Shown one piece after another: positions 50,306 to 59,266 of a stretch of 64,000 nt of DNA; position 1 is the first letter of the stretch; every line of letters starts with the position of its first letter. Under the pieces are notes generated by a model. That model made no database searches, was not told the origin of the DNA, and saw only the letters and a list, made by a program, of their open reading frames with translations. The DNA is taken from assembly GCF_900109095.1 (NCBI RefSeq), contig NZ_FNYZ01000001.1:558001-622000 (forward strand), read 5' to 3'. The translations under genes and the position numbers were made by a program. This stretch comes from Sphingobium sp. AP50. Its GTDB lineage: Bacteria > Pseudomonadota > Alphaproteobacteria > Sphingomonadales > Sphingomonadaceae.

Positions 50306-51559
50306 ATGATGCGTCGTCAGTCGGGAGCCGCACTGCTTGCGGCGCTGTTGCTGTCCGCCTGTGCGGGTGGCGTCATTCCGCCTTCGGCCGGTGGACCGGC
50401 AGCGCCGCGTCCCGTGCCGTCTGGGGAGGGGGCGACCCGCCCCGTGCCCGCCACGCCGCGTCCCACCTTGCCGGTCGATCTTCCCGCCGACCCTGCGCTC
50501 GACAAGAGTACGGCGGCAGGCATGGGCGTGACGCGCGGACCGGATATCGCCAGCCTCATGCCCTCGGGCGAGCGTGCGCGTCTGGCGCTTCAGGCCTTCC
50601 GCCTGTCCTGCCCCACGTTGATGCGCCGCGCCGACCAGAGCGGCCTGACCCGCGGGGCCGACTGGAATAATAGCTGCGCCGCGGCCTCCAGCTGGCCCGA
50701 AGCCTCAGCCTCCGAATTTTTCGCCCGCTATTTCGAAGCGGTGCAGGTGGGTGACGGCACCGCCTTCGTCACCGGCTATTATGAGCCGGAAATCGCCGGT
50801 TCGCGCACGCAGCAGCCCGGCTATGCCGTGCCCATCTATCGCCGCCCGACCGACCTGATCGATGTCGACCTCGGCCAGTTCAACGATGCGCTCAAGGGCA
50901 AGTCGATCCGTGGCAAGGTGCAGGGCAGCAAGTTCGTCCCCTATGACGAACGCAGCCAGATCGTGGCGGGCACGCTTGCCGGGCGCGGGCTGGAACTGGC
51001 CTATGCCGCCGATCCGGTCGAGTTCTTTTTCCTTCAGGTGCAGGGCAGCGGTCGGCTGAACCTGCCCGGCGGCGGCGTCATGCGCATCGGCTATGACGGG
51101 CAGAATGGCCGCGACTATACCGGCATCGGCAAGCTGATGAAGGATCGCGGCCTGATCCAGGCCGGGTCGATGCAGGATATCATGCAATATTTGCGCGCCC
51201 ACCCGGTCGAAGGTGCGGCGATCATGAACGAAAATAAGAGCTTCGTCTTCTTCCGCGAACTGACCGGCGCCGGTCCGCTCGGCGCGCTGGGCGTGCCGGT
51301 CACGCCCGAAGCCACTGTTGCGGCCGACCCGAAATTCATCCCGCTGGGCGCACCGGTGCTGCTCTCGCTCGACCGTAGCGAGCCCAACGGCATCTGGATC
51401 GCACAGGATACCGGCGGCGCGATCAAGGGCGCGAATCGGTTCGACAGCTTCTGGGGCGCGGGCGCCCGTGCGCGTGGCATCGCCGGTGGCATGTCGGCGC
51501 GGGGCAGTGCGCTCATCCTGCTGCCGATCGGATCGGCCGCGCGCCTCGCCAAGCCCTGA
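50306..51559 (+). CDS. mltA: Membrane-bound lytic murein transglycosylase A
   Basis: Encodes 417 aa. The lipobox 'LLLSAC' indicates an outer-membrane lipoprotein, then a Pro-rich linker to about 70. The MltA domain follows ('FVTGYYEPEIAGS', 'FVPYDERSQI') and ends in the 3D domain 'IWIAQDTGGAIKGANRFDSFWG' with the catalytic Asp. It cleaves peptidoglycan glycan strands to 1,6-anhydro-muropeptides. The start (ATGATG at 50306) lies 7 nt after the Tim44-like stop, so the two are co-transcribed. Confidence 0.94.
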   Translation: MMRRQSGAALLAALLLSACAGGVIPPSAGGPAAPRPVPSGEGATRPVPATPRPTLPVDLPADPALDKSTAAGMGVTRGPDIASLMPSGERARLALQAFRLSCPTLMRRADQSGLTRGADWNNSCAAASSWPEASASEFFARYFEAVQVGDGTAFVTGYYEPEIAGSRTQQPGYAVPIYRRPTDLIDVDLGQFNDALKGKSIRGKVQGSKFVPYDERSQIVAGTLAGRGLELAYAADPVEFFFLQVQGSGRLNLPGGGVMRIGYDGQNGRDYTGIGKLMKDRGLIQAGSMQDIMQYLRAHPVEGAAIMNENKSFVFFRELTGAGPLGALGVPVTPEATVAADPKFIPLGAPVLLSLDRSEPNGIWIAQDTGGAIKGANRFDSFWGAGARARGIAGGMSARGSALILLPIGSAARLAKP

Positions 51560-51562
51560 TCC

Positions 51563-52111
51563 ATGGTCCGGCGGCGCCTGTCTGTCGAGGAAGAGGCGCT
51601 CTGGACCGCGCTGACCCGGTCGGTTCGGCCGATCCGCGCGCCTGTGCCGATGCCGTCCCTGCGCCCCGCTCCTCTGCCGGTCGCGCCGCTGCCGACGCCG
51701 GCCAAGAAAAGGTTAACGGTTCCGCCGCCCGGCCCGGTTGCTGCGCCGCCGCAAAGAACCCCTGCTGCCATACTCGACAATGGCTGGGAGCGGCGTATCC
51801 GTAGCGGCGCGATCATCCCGGAAATGAGCATCGACCTGCACGGGCACAGCCTGTCGGCCGCCCATGCCCGCCTTAACCATGCGCTGTCCGCCGCGCTGGC
51901 GCAGGGGGCGCGCGTGCTGCTGGTCGTCACTGGAAAACCGCCCAAGGCCGCCGCCAGCGGGGGCGAGGCCCGGCGCGGCGCGATCCGTGGCGAAATCGGC
52001 CACTGGCTGGAAACCAGCCCCTATGCCGACCGCATCGCCAGCGTCCGCGTCGCCCATCCGCGCCATGGCGGTACGGGCGCGCTCTATCTGATCCTGCGCC
52101 GCAAGAAATAG
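51563..52111 (+). CDS. Smr-domain protein
   Basis: Encodes 182 aa. An N-terminal Pro/Arg-rich region (to about 80) precedes an Smr domain: 'IDLHGHSLSAAHARLNHALSAAL', 'VLLVVTGK' and the final 'HGGTGALYLILRR'. The DLHG and TGK motifs are the nuclease-associated motifs of the MutS2/SmrA-B C-terminus. Bacterial SmrB acts on mRNA at collided ribosomes, but this subfamily is not assigned. It starts 3 nt after the mltA stop. Confidence 0.9.
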   Translation: MVRRRLSVEEEALWTALTRSVRPIRAPVPMPSLRPAPLPVAPLPTPAKKRLTVPPPGPVAAPPQRTPAAILDNGWERRIRSGAIIPEMSIDLHGHSLSAAHARLNHALSAALAQGARVLLVVTGKPPKAAASGGEARRGAIRGEIGHWLETSPYADRIASVRVAHPRHGGTGALYLILRRKK

Positions 52112-52212
52112 GCATTTTCGCCGCCCGCGCTGACCCTTTCTTAACCACCGTCCTTCATATCCGGCTGATCGGGCGCCCTGCATCGGGGCTTAAGTGGGGG
52201 GCAGGCAGGCAC

Positions 52213-53898
52213 ATGCGGGGCGTGACGTTGAAAAGCCGCGCCGCTGCCTTCGCCTGTGCCGCAGGGGCGCTGGTCTTCATCCTGTCGCTGGTGCTGGGCT
52301 ATACGCCGGGCCAGGAAGATGATCTGGAACAGGTCAGCCGATCACTGATCATCGCCATATTATGCGGCACGATGAGCTGGGCGTCGGCCCGGCGCACCAT
52401 CGCCACGACCGCCACCGCCATCGATGCCGCCACCGAACGGCTGCTGTCCGCCGCCCATGGCGACCTGCAATCGCCGGTGCCGGGCGACATCGGGCAGGAA
52501 TTGCCGGACCTGTCGGTGGCGATGGAAAGCCTGTTCAGCCAGGTTCGCACCAATCTGGACCATGTTCAGGCGCTGGCGCTGTTCGACCAGATTACCGGCC
52601 TTGCCAACCGCACCAGCTTCTGCCGACAGGTGGAGCGGCTGCTGGCGGAGCGGCCGGCCGATGGGATCGGCGCGCTCCTCTTCATCGATCTGGACGGGTT
52701 CAAGGCGGTCAATGACACGCTGGGCCATGCGGCGGGCGACCAGTTGCTCGCGCGCGTCGCTGGCCGCCTGCGCGAAGTCGTGATGGCGCAGGTTAGCGCG
52801 GGCGGCAGCGATGGCGTGATCGGGCGGCTGGCCGGCGACGAATTCACCATGTTCTTCCCGCATCTGTCGGGACTGGCGGCGGCGCAGCGGATCGCGCGCG
52901 CCATCCAGTTCGCATTGGGCGAGCGGTTCGACCTTGGCAGCCAGCATGTCGATCTGGGCGCATCGATCGGCATCGCCTGCTGCCCCGACCATGGGGACAG
53001 CCTGACAGAATTGCTGCGCGCGGCCGACATCGCCATGTATCATGCCAAGCATCAGGGCCGCGGCCGCACCGAAATCTATACCGACCAACTCGCGCTGGAG
53101 GCGGAAGACCGGGCGGAACTGGAGCGCGAACTGCTGCGCGGTCTGGAACGGGACGAATTTCTGCTGGAATTCCAGCCGCAGATCGATGTGGCCAGTGGCC
53201 GGGCCGTTTCCGCCGAAGCGCTGGTGCGCTGGGCGCATCCGCAGCGCGATCTGGTCATGCCCGGCGCTTTCGTGCCGATCGCGGAGGAAAGCGGCACCAT
53301 CGTCGCGCTGGGCGACTGGGTGATGGGCCGCGTGTGCCAGACCGCTGCCCGCTGGTCGCAGGTCGGGATCAGCCAGCGGATCGCGATCAATATCTCGACC
53401 CGCGAACTGGGCCAGCCCGATTTCTTCCTGCGCCTGCGCCACGCCATCGCCACCCACGCCGCGCCGCCCGCCATGCTGGAACTGGAAATCACCGAATCGC
53501 TGGCGATGGACATGGACCCGCGCGTGTTGGAACAGTTGCGCGGGCTGCGGCAGGATGGCGTACGCATCGCCATCGACGATTTCGGCACCGGCTATTCCAA
53601 CCTGTCGCGCCTGAAGGAATTGCCGGTCGACCGGGTGAAGATCGACCGCAGCCTGGTCCGCGACATCGCCACTTCGGCAGAAGCGCGCACCATCTGCTCC
53701 GCCGTCGTCGGCCTGATCCAGGGGCTGGGCATGGAAGTGGTGGTCGAAGGGATAGAGAGCGAGGCGCAGATGGACGTGCTGCGCATCATCGGCTGCACCC
53801 TGTTCCAGGGCTATCACCTCGCCCGACCCACGGGGGAGCAGGATTATCTGGCCCAGTTTGGAGGCCAGCCAGTGCTGCTGGCGCGGGACGCGGGGTAG
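52213..53898 (+). CDS. GGDEF-EAL cyclic-di-GMP enzyme
   Basis: Encodes 561 aa. Two membrane segments lie within the first 65 residues, then a short linker, a GGDEF domain (about 125-285) and an EAL domain (about 300-550). The active-site loop of the GGDEF domain reads AGDEF (207-211), one residue off consensus but often active. The EAL motif is intact (335-337), with the loop 'DDFGTGYSNL' and the acidic motif 'ITESLAMD', so phosphodiesterase activity is expected. It has no sensory domain beyond the membrane segment. It follows the mltA-smr genes in the same direction. Confidence 0.92.
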   Translation: MRGVTLKSRAAAFACAAGALVFILSLVLGYTPGQEDDLEQVSRSLIIAILCGTMSWASARRTIATTATAIDAATERLLSAAHGDLQSPVPGDIGQELPDLSVAMESLFSQVRTNLDHVQALALFDQITGLANRTSFCRQVERLLAERPADGIGALLFIDLDGFKAVNDTLGHAAGDQLLARVAGRLREVVMAQVSAGGSDGVIGRLAGDEFTMFFPHLSGLAAAQRIARAIQFALGERFDLGSQHVDLGASIGIACCPDHGDSLTELLRAADIAMYHAKHQGRGRTEIYTDQLALEAEDRAELERELLRGLERDEFLLEFQPQIDVASGRAVSAEALVRWAHPQRDLVMPGAFVPIAEESGTIVALGDWVMGRVCQTAARWSQVGISQRIAINISTRELGQPDFFLRLRHAIATHAAPPAMLELEITESLAMDMDPRVLEQLRGLRQDGVRIAIDDFGTGYSNLSRLKELPVDRVKIDRSLVRDIATSAEARTICSAVVGLIQGLGMEVVVEGIESEAQMDVLRIIGCTLFQGYHLARPTGEQDYLAQFGGQPVLLARDAG

Positions 53899-54199
53899 GG
53901 AGTGGGCCGGGAAGGCATGTCCTTCCCGTCAGATGCTTTTTTCAGCTCAAGCCCCGTAGATGCCATGTTTTAAGTGGCGATCGAGTGAGGGCGCCCATCA
54001 TGTCCCCCGTCACCTCCATATCCACCGTCATCCCCGCGAAGGCGGGGATCCATCTCTCGCCTTTTCCCCTCGCTGACAGGTTGGGAGATGGGTTCCCGCC
54101 TGCGCGGGAATGACGAATTTGGGTGGTTTGCAGATGGACGGCTTTTGATTGAATTCCGCTAAATTGCTGCCATAAATACGGCAGCATATGGGAAGGGGC
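53899..54199. other. Intergenic stretch holding a paired palindrome
   Basis: The roughly 300 bases between the GGDEF-EAL gene and the LRR-like orphan carry no gene. The centre is the inverted pair at 54026-54115. The 3' part is A/T-richer and should contain the promoter of the orphan gene; no clear hexamers are identifiable. Confidence 0.5.
54026..54115. repeat. Paired inverted palindromes (REPIN-like), GTCATCCCCGCGAAGG family
   Basis: The left arm (54026-54056) starts CGTCATCCCCGCGAAGGCGG and the right arm (54085-54115) is its imperfect reverse complement ending GCGGGAATGACG. Each arm is itself a hairpin. The 28-bp spacer holds no gene. The arms share GTCATxCCxGCGAAGG with the GIY-YIG-flanking palindromes at 27536 and 27889. 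Confidence 0.75.
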
Positions 54200-54976
54200 A
54201 TGTCTATACGTAAGCGGATATTCGGGAAGTCCAAACCCGGCAGACCTCCCGTTTTCAGCATTGATCCCGTGACATTCTCAGCCGCGCAGCGCGTCGAACG
54301 AAGTGGGCACTGCTCCTGCCTTGGCTCGCGAGGTAAGACCGGTCGCCCTAGCGTTCCAAATCTCCATGTGGAGATTCAAGATACGTCTGCGCCTGGATGG
54401 CAGGCGCTATTGGCTTTGATCAGTGACAGTAAAACCGCGTCCGTATTTGAGCCATCGGCGGTGGTAAATGCTGAACAATGGTCTGAGATCATCACTTTGC
54501 CAGCCGAAATAGACATTCTCTCAGCAACGAGCCAATTGCGGCTTTATGGTAGCCATCTGCGCCGGCTTCCCCCTGAAATTGGAAGATTGTCCGCACTCAC
54601 TAATCTGGACATTTATACCTCCTACTCCCTGCATTGGCTGCCCTACGAGGTAGTGCGCTGCACCGGTTTGCGTGACACGAGAATGAGCACGCGAGCACTC
54701 TATGGAAATATCAAGACGAGACTGCCGTTCCCGAGATTGTCAGACGCACTGGAGACCCTTCGACCTCAGACTTGCAGCGTTTGCGATGAGCCATTTGGCG
54801 AGCGCAACGCGAAACCCTTTTGGACCACCCAGCGGATCGGAACCGATGTGGCTCCCTTGCTAGCTCACACCTGTTCTTCTGAATGCACCGCCCGCATTCC
54901 CGACGCACCTCAAGGATATTTTGCAAGACCCCATAAGGGCGGCGGAGGGGTCGGTATGCCCGACGCGGACCTGTAG
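54200..54976 (+). CDS. Low-GC orphan with leucine-rich-repeat segment
   Basis: Encodes 258 aa and no family is assigned. Residues about 105-160 resemble two to three leucine-rich repeats of the IRK/Shoc2 type ('LRRLPPEIGRLSALTNLDIY'). The C-terminal part has a CxxC ('CSVCDEPF') with later Cys pairs, suggesting a zinc knuckle. Codon GC is about 48-50%, clearly below neighbours, and it lies next to a REPIN-like repeat. It was probably acquired. The start at 54200 follows GGAAGGGG closely; an ATG at 54188 is an alternative. Confidence 0.6.
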   Translation: MSIRKRIFGKSKPGRPPVFSIDPVTFSAAQRVERSGHCSCLGSRGKTGRPSVPNLHVEIQDTSAPGWQALLALISDSKTASVFEPSAVVNAEQWSEIITLPAEIDILSATSQLRLYGSHLRRLPPEIGRLSALTNLDIYTSYSLHWLPYEVVRCTGLRDTRMSTRALYGNIKTRLPFPRLSDALETLRPQTCSVCDEPFGERNAKPFWTTQRIGTDVAPLLAHTCSSECTARIPDAPQGYFARPHKGGGGVGMPDADL

Positions 54977-55349
54977 TTCCGCGACGGCGGGTTTCGGGTG
55001 CCGACCGGTAGAGGTTAGAGGGCAACAAATGGTCGTAATCGCCCATAGCCTCCCGTCATAGCTCACCCCGCTCCGGCAGCCTTTCCATGTTGGAAATTCT
55101 CTGATCTATCCTGCGGGATGAAAGCGCCGGCTTCCTCTCGCACTCCCACGCCCGCCCCGTCGCGCAGATGGCGCGTTACTGTGGCCTATGTTGCGCGTCG
55201 CAGGCGCGCCGCGATGGCGCATCCACCCCGGCTAGTGTGGCATGACAGGCGCGTTCCTGACGCTTGGCGGGCGCGTTGCAGGCGCATTTCGCGTCAAACA
55301 GCCCGACGACACTGTGAACTTCGGCCTGTCGCGCCCGCCACGCCGCCGG
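54977..55349. other. Intergenic stretch without a recognisable gene
   Basis: The 373 bases between the low-GC orphan and dapE hold no convincing gene. A GC-rich part from about 55180 repeats GCGCGTT/GGCGCGC-like words and may be decayed sequence. Long open frames there run through into the antisense of dapE and are rejected. Confidence 0.5.
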
Positions 55350-56489
55350 TCAGCCCAATGCGCGTTCTACAACCAGCGCATAGATGCGCTGCAAATCGCG
55401 CAAATCCTGCACCGCGACCGCTTCGTCCAGCTTGTGCATGGTGGCATTGTTGAGGCCGAATTCCGCCACCGGGCACAGGCGCGAGAGGAAGCGCGCGTCG
55501 GACGTGCCGCCGGTGGTCGACAATTCGGTGTCGAGGCCGGTCACATCGCGGATCGCGCCGCTGATCAGGTCGCTGAACGCGCCCGGCTGGGTAAGGAAGG
55601 ATTCGCCGCTGATCCGCGCTTCCACCGTGCCGCCTTCGGTGGCGGTGATGGCCTTGATCCGGTCGATCAGCGACGCGCCGCTATGCTGATCGTTGAAGCG
55701 GATCGAAATGCGCGCGGTCGCTGCGCCGGGGATCACATTATGGGCGGCATTGCCGACCTCCAGATCGGTGATCTCGATATTGCTCGGCTGGAACCAGTCG
55801 GTCCCTTCGTCCAGCACTTCGGCTTCGATCGCCGTCAGGACGCGGACCAGCCTGGGGATCGGATTGTCGGCCAGATGCGGATAGGCGACATGGCCCTGCG
55901 ACCCGGATACCCTGATCCACATATTCACCGACCCGCGCCGGCCGATCTTCACCACATCGCCCAGACGCTGGGAAGAGGTGGGTTCGCCCACCAGACACAT
56001 GTCCGGGCGCAATTCGCGCGCCGCCATCCGGTCCATCAGCGCCAGCGTGCCATAGACGGCCGGGCCTTCCTCATCCCCGGTGATGATCAGGCTGATCGTG
56101 CCGGGCAGATCGTCGGGCAGGTCGGCCAGCGCCGCGACGAAGGCGGCGATCGATCCCTTCATGTCCACCGCGCCGCGCCCGTAGAGCAGGTCGCCGCGAA
56201 TCTCCGGCGCGAACGGATCGCTGGCCCAGCCCGGCCCCGGCGGCACCACGTCCAGATGCCCGGCAAAGGCGAAATGCGGCCCCGCGCCGGTGGTGCGCCA
56301 TGCCAGCAGATTTTCGACCGGACCGTCGGGCGCCTCCCCCACGACAAAGCGGTCGACGGTGAAGCCCAGCGGCACCAGCATCGCTTCCATCTCAGCGAAG
56401 ACGGCGCCGGTCGCGGGGGTGACGGAGGGGCAGGCGAGCAGGCGCTGCGCCAGTGCCACCACATCATTATTGCTGCTGGTCATGCTCAT
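55350..56489 (-). CDS. dapE: Succinyl-diaminopimelate desuccinylase
   Basis: Encodes 379 aa, an M20 metallohydrolase of lysine/meso-DAP synthesis. Metal and catalytic residues lie in 'FAFAGHLDVVPPGPG' (His and Asp), 'LLYGRGAVDMKGSI' (bridging Asp) and 'LIITGDEEGPA' (catalytic Glu pair), with the late 'NNATMHKLDEAV' His ligand. The dimerisation lid domain is present. The start is 'MSMTSSNN'; a second ATG two codons on is possible. It is divergent from the cupin gene. Confidence 0.95.
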   Translation of the reverse strand: MSMTSSNNDVVALAQRLLACPSVTPATGAVFAEMEAMLVPLGFTVDRFVVGEAPDGPVENLLAWRTTGAGPHFAFAGHLDVVPPGPGWASDPFAPEIRGDLLYGRGAVDMKGSIAAFVAALADLPDDLPGTISLIITGDEEGPAVYGTLALMDRMAARELRPDMCLVGEPTSSQRLGDVVKIGRRGSVNMWIRVSGSQGHVAYPHLADNPIPRLVRVLTAIEAEVLDEGTDWFQPSNIEITDLEVGNAAHNVIPGAATARISIRFNDQHSGASLIDRIKAITATEGGTVEARISGESFLTQPGAFSDLISGAIRDVTGLDTELSTTGGTSDARFLSRLCPVAEFGLNNATMHKLDEAVAVQDLRDLQRIYALVVERALG

Positions 56490-56546
56490 CCCGTGGCGTT
56501 AGCGAAAGCCTGCGCCCTTGGCCAGCGGCAGAAGGAGGACCAGCCC

Positions 56547-56990
56547 ATGCCCCGCATCGATCTGGACAGCATCGCCCAGAGCAACAGCACCGGCTATCCG
56601 GGCGATCATGCGGATATCGTCGCCGGGCGCTGGGTGCGCCGACTGGGGCCGGTAAGCGGCCTCAGCGATTTCGGCGTCAGCCATGTCGTGCTGAAGCCCG
56701 GCGCGGCATCCTCCCACCGCCACTGGCATGAAGATGAGGATGAATTTCTCGTTCTGCTGGCCGGGCGGGCGGTGCTGGTGGAGGAGGGCGCGCGTACGGC
56801 GATGCTGCCCGGCGACATGGCGGCTTTCCCCAAGGGCAAGCCGAATGGCCATCATCTGCTGAACGAAAGCGATGCGGATTGCGTCTTTCTGGCCTTCGGG
56901 CGGCCCCCGGCGGGGGATTGCCATTATTCGGATATCGACCTTCTCTGGTCGGGCGGCGCCTACCGCCACAAGGATGGGAGCGACTATTGA
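56547..56990 (+). CDS. Cupin-domain protein
   Basis: Encodes 147 aa with a single small beta barrel. The first cupin motif is 'ASSHRHWHEDEDEFLVLLAGRAVLVE' (His-x-His...Glu metal ligands) and the second is 'MLPGDMAAFPKGKPNGHHLLNE'. GAAGGAGGAC precedes the ATG at an ideal distance. Its role is unknown; many such proteins bind sugars or act as metal-dependent isomerases. The LD-carboxypeptidase gene starts 2 nt after the stop, so the two are co-translated. Confidence 0.82.
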   Translation: MPRIDLDSIAQSNSTGYPGDHADIVAGRWVRRLGPVSGLSDFGVSHVVLKPGAASSHRHWHEDEDEFLVLLAGRAVLVEEGARTAMLPGDMAAFPKGKPNGHHLLNESDADCVFLAFGRPPAGDCHYSDIDLLWSGGAYRHKDGSDY

Positions 56991-56992
56991 CG

Positions 56993-58039
56993 ATGCACGA
57001 GATGATTCAGGCGGACCGGCGCGGATGGATGATGGGGCTGGGTGCGATGCTGGCGGCGGCGCAGATGCCCGCTGCGGCGGCAACGCCGGGTCTGGTGCGG
57101 CCGCAGCGGTTGCGGGAGGGCGATACGGTGGGCCTGATCGAGCCGGCGGGGTTCACGGACGATGCCTTCGACCTGGACCTGGTGCGCGACACGATCAGGG
57201 CGATGGGGCTGAAGCCTAAGGATGCGCCGCATCTGGCCGACCGCTATGGCTATCTGGCGGGGACGGACGCGGATCGCGCGGCGGATGTCAATGCGATGTT
57301 CGCCGATCCGGAGGTGCGGGCGGTGTTCGCTGTGCGCGGCGGCTGGGGCTGCGCGCGCCTACTGCCGCTGCTGGATTTCGCGACGATCCGCAAAAATCCC
57401 AAGCTGCTGATCGGCTATTCGGACATTACCGCCCTGCATCTGGCCTTTGCGGCGAAGGCGGGCTTCACCACGATTCACGGCCCGGTCGCGTCGAGCCGGT
57501 GGGGCCAATATAGCTGGGATGCGTTTCGGGCTGTTGCCTTCGACGCGGGGACGCCGACCTTCGCCAATCCGCAGGGGCATGAGGATCGGCTGGCGCAGCG
57601 TATCGGGCGCATCCGTACTTTCCGCCCCGGCGTGGCGCGCGGGCGGTTGCTGGGTGGTAACCTGACGGTGTTGGCGGCGCTGATGGGCACGCCCTGGCTG
57701 CCCGATTTCAGCGGCGCGATCCTGTTTATCGAGGATATTGGCGAGCAGCCCTATCGTATCGACCGGATGCTGACGCAGTTGAAGTTGGCGGGCGTGCTGG
57801 GCAAGCTCAAGGGCGTGGCCTTTGGCCAATGCACCGATTGCGGCGCGGCGGGGGCCAGCTATGGCGGCTTCACCCTGTCGGAAGTGCTGCAACAGCATCT
57901 GGAGCCGCTGGGCATTCCCGCTTTTCAGGGCGGGCAGTTCGGTCATGTCGCCGACCAATATTGCCTGCCGATCGGTGTGCAGGCGGAAATGGACGCGAGC
58001 GCGGGGACGATCCGCCTGTTGGAACCGGCCGTGACCTAG
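56993..58039 (+). CDS. LD-carboxypeptidase (LdcA, peptidase family S66), exported
   Basis: Encodes 348 aa. The N-terminus 'QADRRGWMMGLGAML' carries a twin-arginine-like signal ending about residue 33. The S66 domain starts 'EGDTVGLIEPAG'. The nucleophile is Ser143 in 'IGYSDITALH', with Glu in 'FIEDIGEQPYRIDRM' and His in 'GHVADQYCLPIG' completing the triad. LdcA trims the terminal D-Ala from recycled muramyl tetrapeptides and is usually cytoplasmic, so an exported version is unusual. It forms a two-gene operon with the cupin and converges on the GNAT gene. Confidence 0.88.
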   Translation: MHEMIQADRRGWMMGLGAMLAAAQMPAAAATPGLVRPQRLREGDTVGLIEPAGFTDDAFDLDLVRDTIRAMGLKPKDAPHLADRYGYLAGTDADRAADVNAMFADPEVRAVFAVRGGWGCARLLPLLDFATIRKNPKLLIGYSDITALHLAFAAKAGFTTIHGPVASSRWGQYSWDAFRAVAFDAGTPTFANPQGHEDRLAQRIGRIRTFRPGVARGRLLGGNLTVLAALMGTPWLPDFSGAILFIEDIGEQPYRIDRMLTQLKLAGVLGKLKGVAFGQCTDCGAAGASYGGFTLSEVLQQHLEPLGIPAFQGGQFGHVADQYCLPIGVQAEMDASAGTIRLLEPAVT

Positions 58040-58042
58040 GGC

Positions 58043-58627
58043 TCAGGCCAGCGATTTCACCCAGAATTGCATGTCATGGTCGCTGTCCTGCTCCGTGCCG
58101 ACATCGCGCCAGCCAAATCGCGCCGTCAGTCCGTCGACCGGTACAAAGCCGCGCTTGCGCCAGAAGGGGTCGAGCGGGCTGTAATCGGCAGGGCGGGCGG
58201 GGTGGTCGGCCGGGCGGATGACGGCGCAGAAACTGGCCATGGCAAAGCCCAGTTGCCGGGCCTTCGCCTCCCGCCGGTCGAAAAAGGCGTGCCCCACGCC
58301 ATGGCCGCGCCATTCGGGCAGCAGGACCGATTCGCCGAAATAATAGACGCGGCCGATATCGATGCCCCGCGCTTCGAACGGCGCGGCAAATTCGGCAGCA
58401 TGGTCCGCCATCGGCGCGGCGGTGGCGGCACCGACCAATCGATCGCCGGCAAAGGCGCCTACGATCAGCGCGCAGGGGCTGTCGGCATAGGCGGTCAGAT
58501 AGTCGCGCTCATAGGCGCGCGTGCCTTCGTAGAGATAGGGGAAGGCCCGAAAAACGGAAATGCGCAGGTCCGCCAGCGCATCGAGCGCGGCGACCAGCGC
58601 CGCGCCCGTCAGATCCTCGATCCGGAT
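58043..58627 (-). CDS. GNAT-family acetyltransferase without a standard start codon
   Basis: The GNAT domain is complete in sequence: it begins about 'IRIEDLTGAALVAALDALADLR', contains 'GRVYYFGESVLLPEWRGHGVGHAFF' (acetyl-CoA-binding RGHGVG) and ends 'HDMQFWVKSLA'. The reading frame is open from the stop of the cytochrome c gene (58646) onward, but no ATG, GTG or TTG occurs before a TTG at 58438, inside the domain. I place the start at an ATC (58627), giving 194 aa. Either a rare start codon is used, or the initiation codon has been lost and the gene is decaying. Confidence 0.6.
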   Translation of the reverse strand: MRIEDLTGAALVAALDALADLRISVFRAFPYLYEGTRAYERDYLTAYADSPCALIVGAFAGDRLVGAATAAPMADHAAEFAAPFEARGIDIGRVYYFGESVLLPEWRGHGVGHAFFDRREAKARQLGFAMASFCAVIRPADHPARPADYSPLDPFWRKRGFVPVDGLTARFGWRDVGTEQDSDHDMQFWVKSLA

Positions 58628-58645
58628 TGCGTCCGGGATCGCTAC

Positions 58646-59266
58646 TTACTCGCTGGCGTTGGCGGCATTTTCCGCCGGGGCTTCGGCCGCATTGCTGGCA
58701 TTGCCCGCAGCTGCATTGTCGCCTTCCGCCGCCGGGGCCGCATCGGCAGCGGGCAGCGGCAGGTTGGAACCCTGCGTATTCAGCCAGGCGATCAGGTTGG
58801 CGCGGTCGGCCGGATTGCCAAGGCCCGCAAAGGTCATCTTGGTGCCGGGGGCGAATTCACGCGGGCTCTTGAGCCAGTGATCAAGCTGCTCGAAGCTCCA
58901 CTCTCCGCCCTTGCTCTTGAGCGCTTCGGAGAAGGCGAAGCCGCCCTTGCCCTGACCGATGGCCTCGCCCACCGTGGCATAAAGGTTGGGGCCGATGCCG
59001 TTGGCGCCGCCCTGATTGACGGTGTGGCAGGCCGCGCACTTGGCGAAGACCTTCTCGCCCGCGGCAACGTCCGCGCTGGCGAGCAAGCTGTTGAGGCTGG
59101 GGCCGCTGGCAGCGCCTTCGCCTTCCGCTTCGACGCCTTCGATAGCATAGCCCATCTTTTCGGGCCGTTCGTCATGGAAATATTTCGAACTGACGATCGC
59201 ACCGCCAAGGGCGATGATCCCCGCAAACAAAGCCCAGCCCGCTACGGTATTGAAACGATCGCCCAT
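58646..59266 (-). CDS. Membrane-anchored class I cytochrome c
   Basis: Encodes 206 aa. One N-terminal membrane helix (10-27) acts as signal anchor. The haem site is CAACH (77-81), with the distal ligand probably Met144 in 'PGTKMTFAG'. The fold resembles mitochondrial-type c-cytochromes (CycM, c552). A C-terminal Ala/Asn/Glu-rich tail of about 40 residues is unusual and probably flexible. It would shuttle electrons to a terminal oxidase. It is divergent from pheA. Confidence 0.9.
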   Translation of the reverse strand: MGDRFNTVAGWALFAGIIALGGAIVSSKYFHDERPEKMGYAIEGVEAEGEGAASGPSLNSLLASADVAAGEKVFAKCAACHTVNQGGANGIGPNLYATVGEAIGQGKGGFAFSEALKSKGGEWSFEQLDHWLKSPREFAPGTKMTFAGLGNPADRANLIAWLNTQGSNLPLPAADAAPAAEGDNAAAGNASNAAEAPAENAANASE

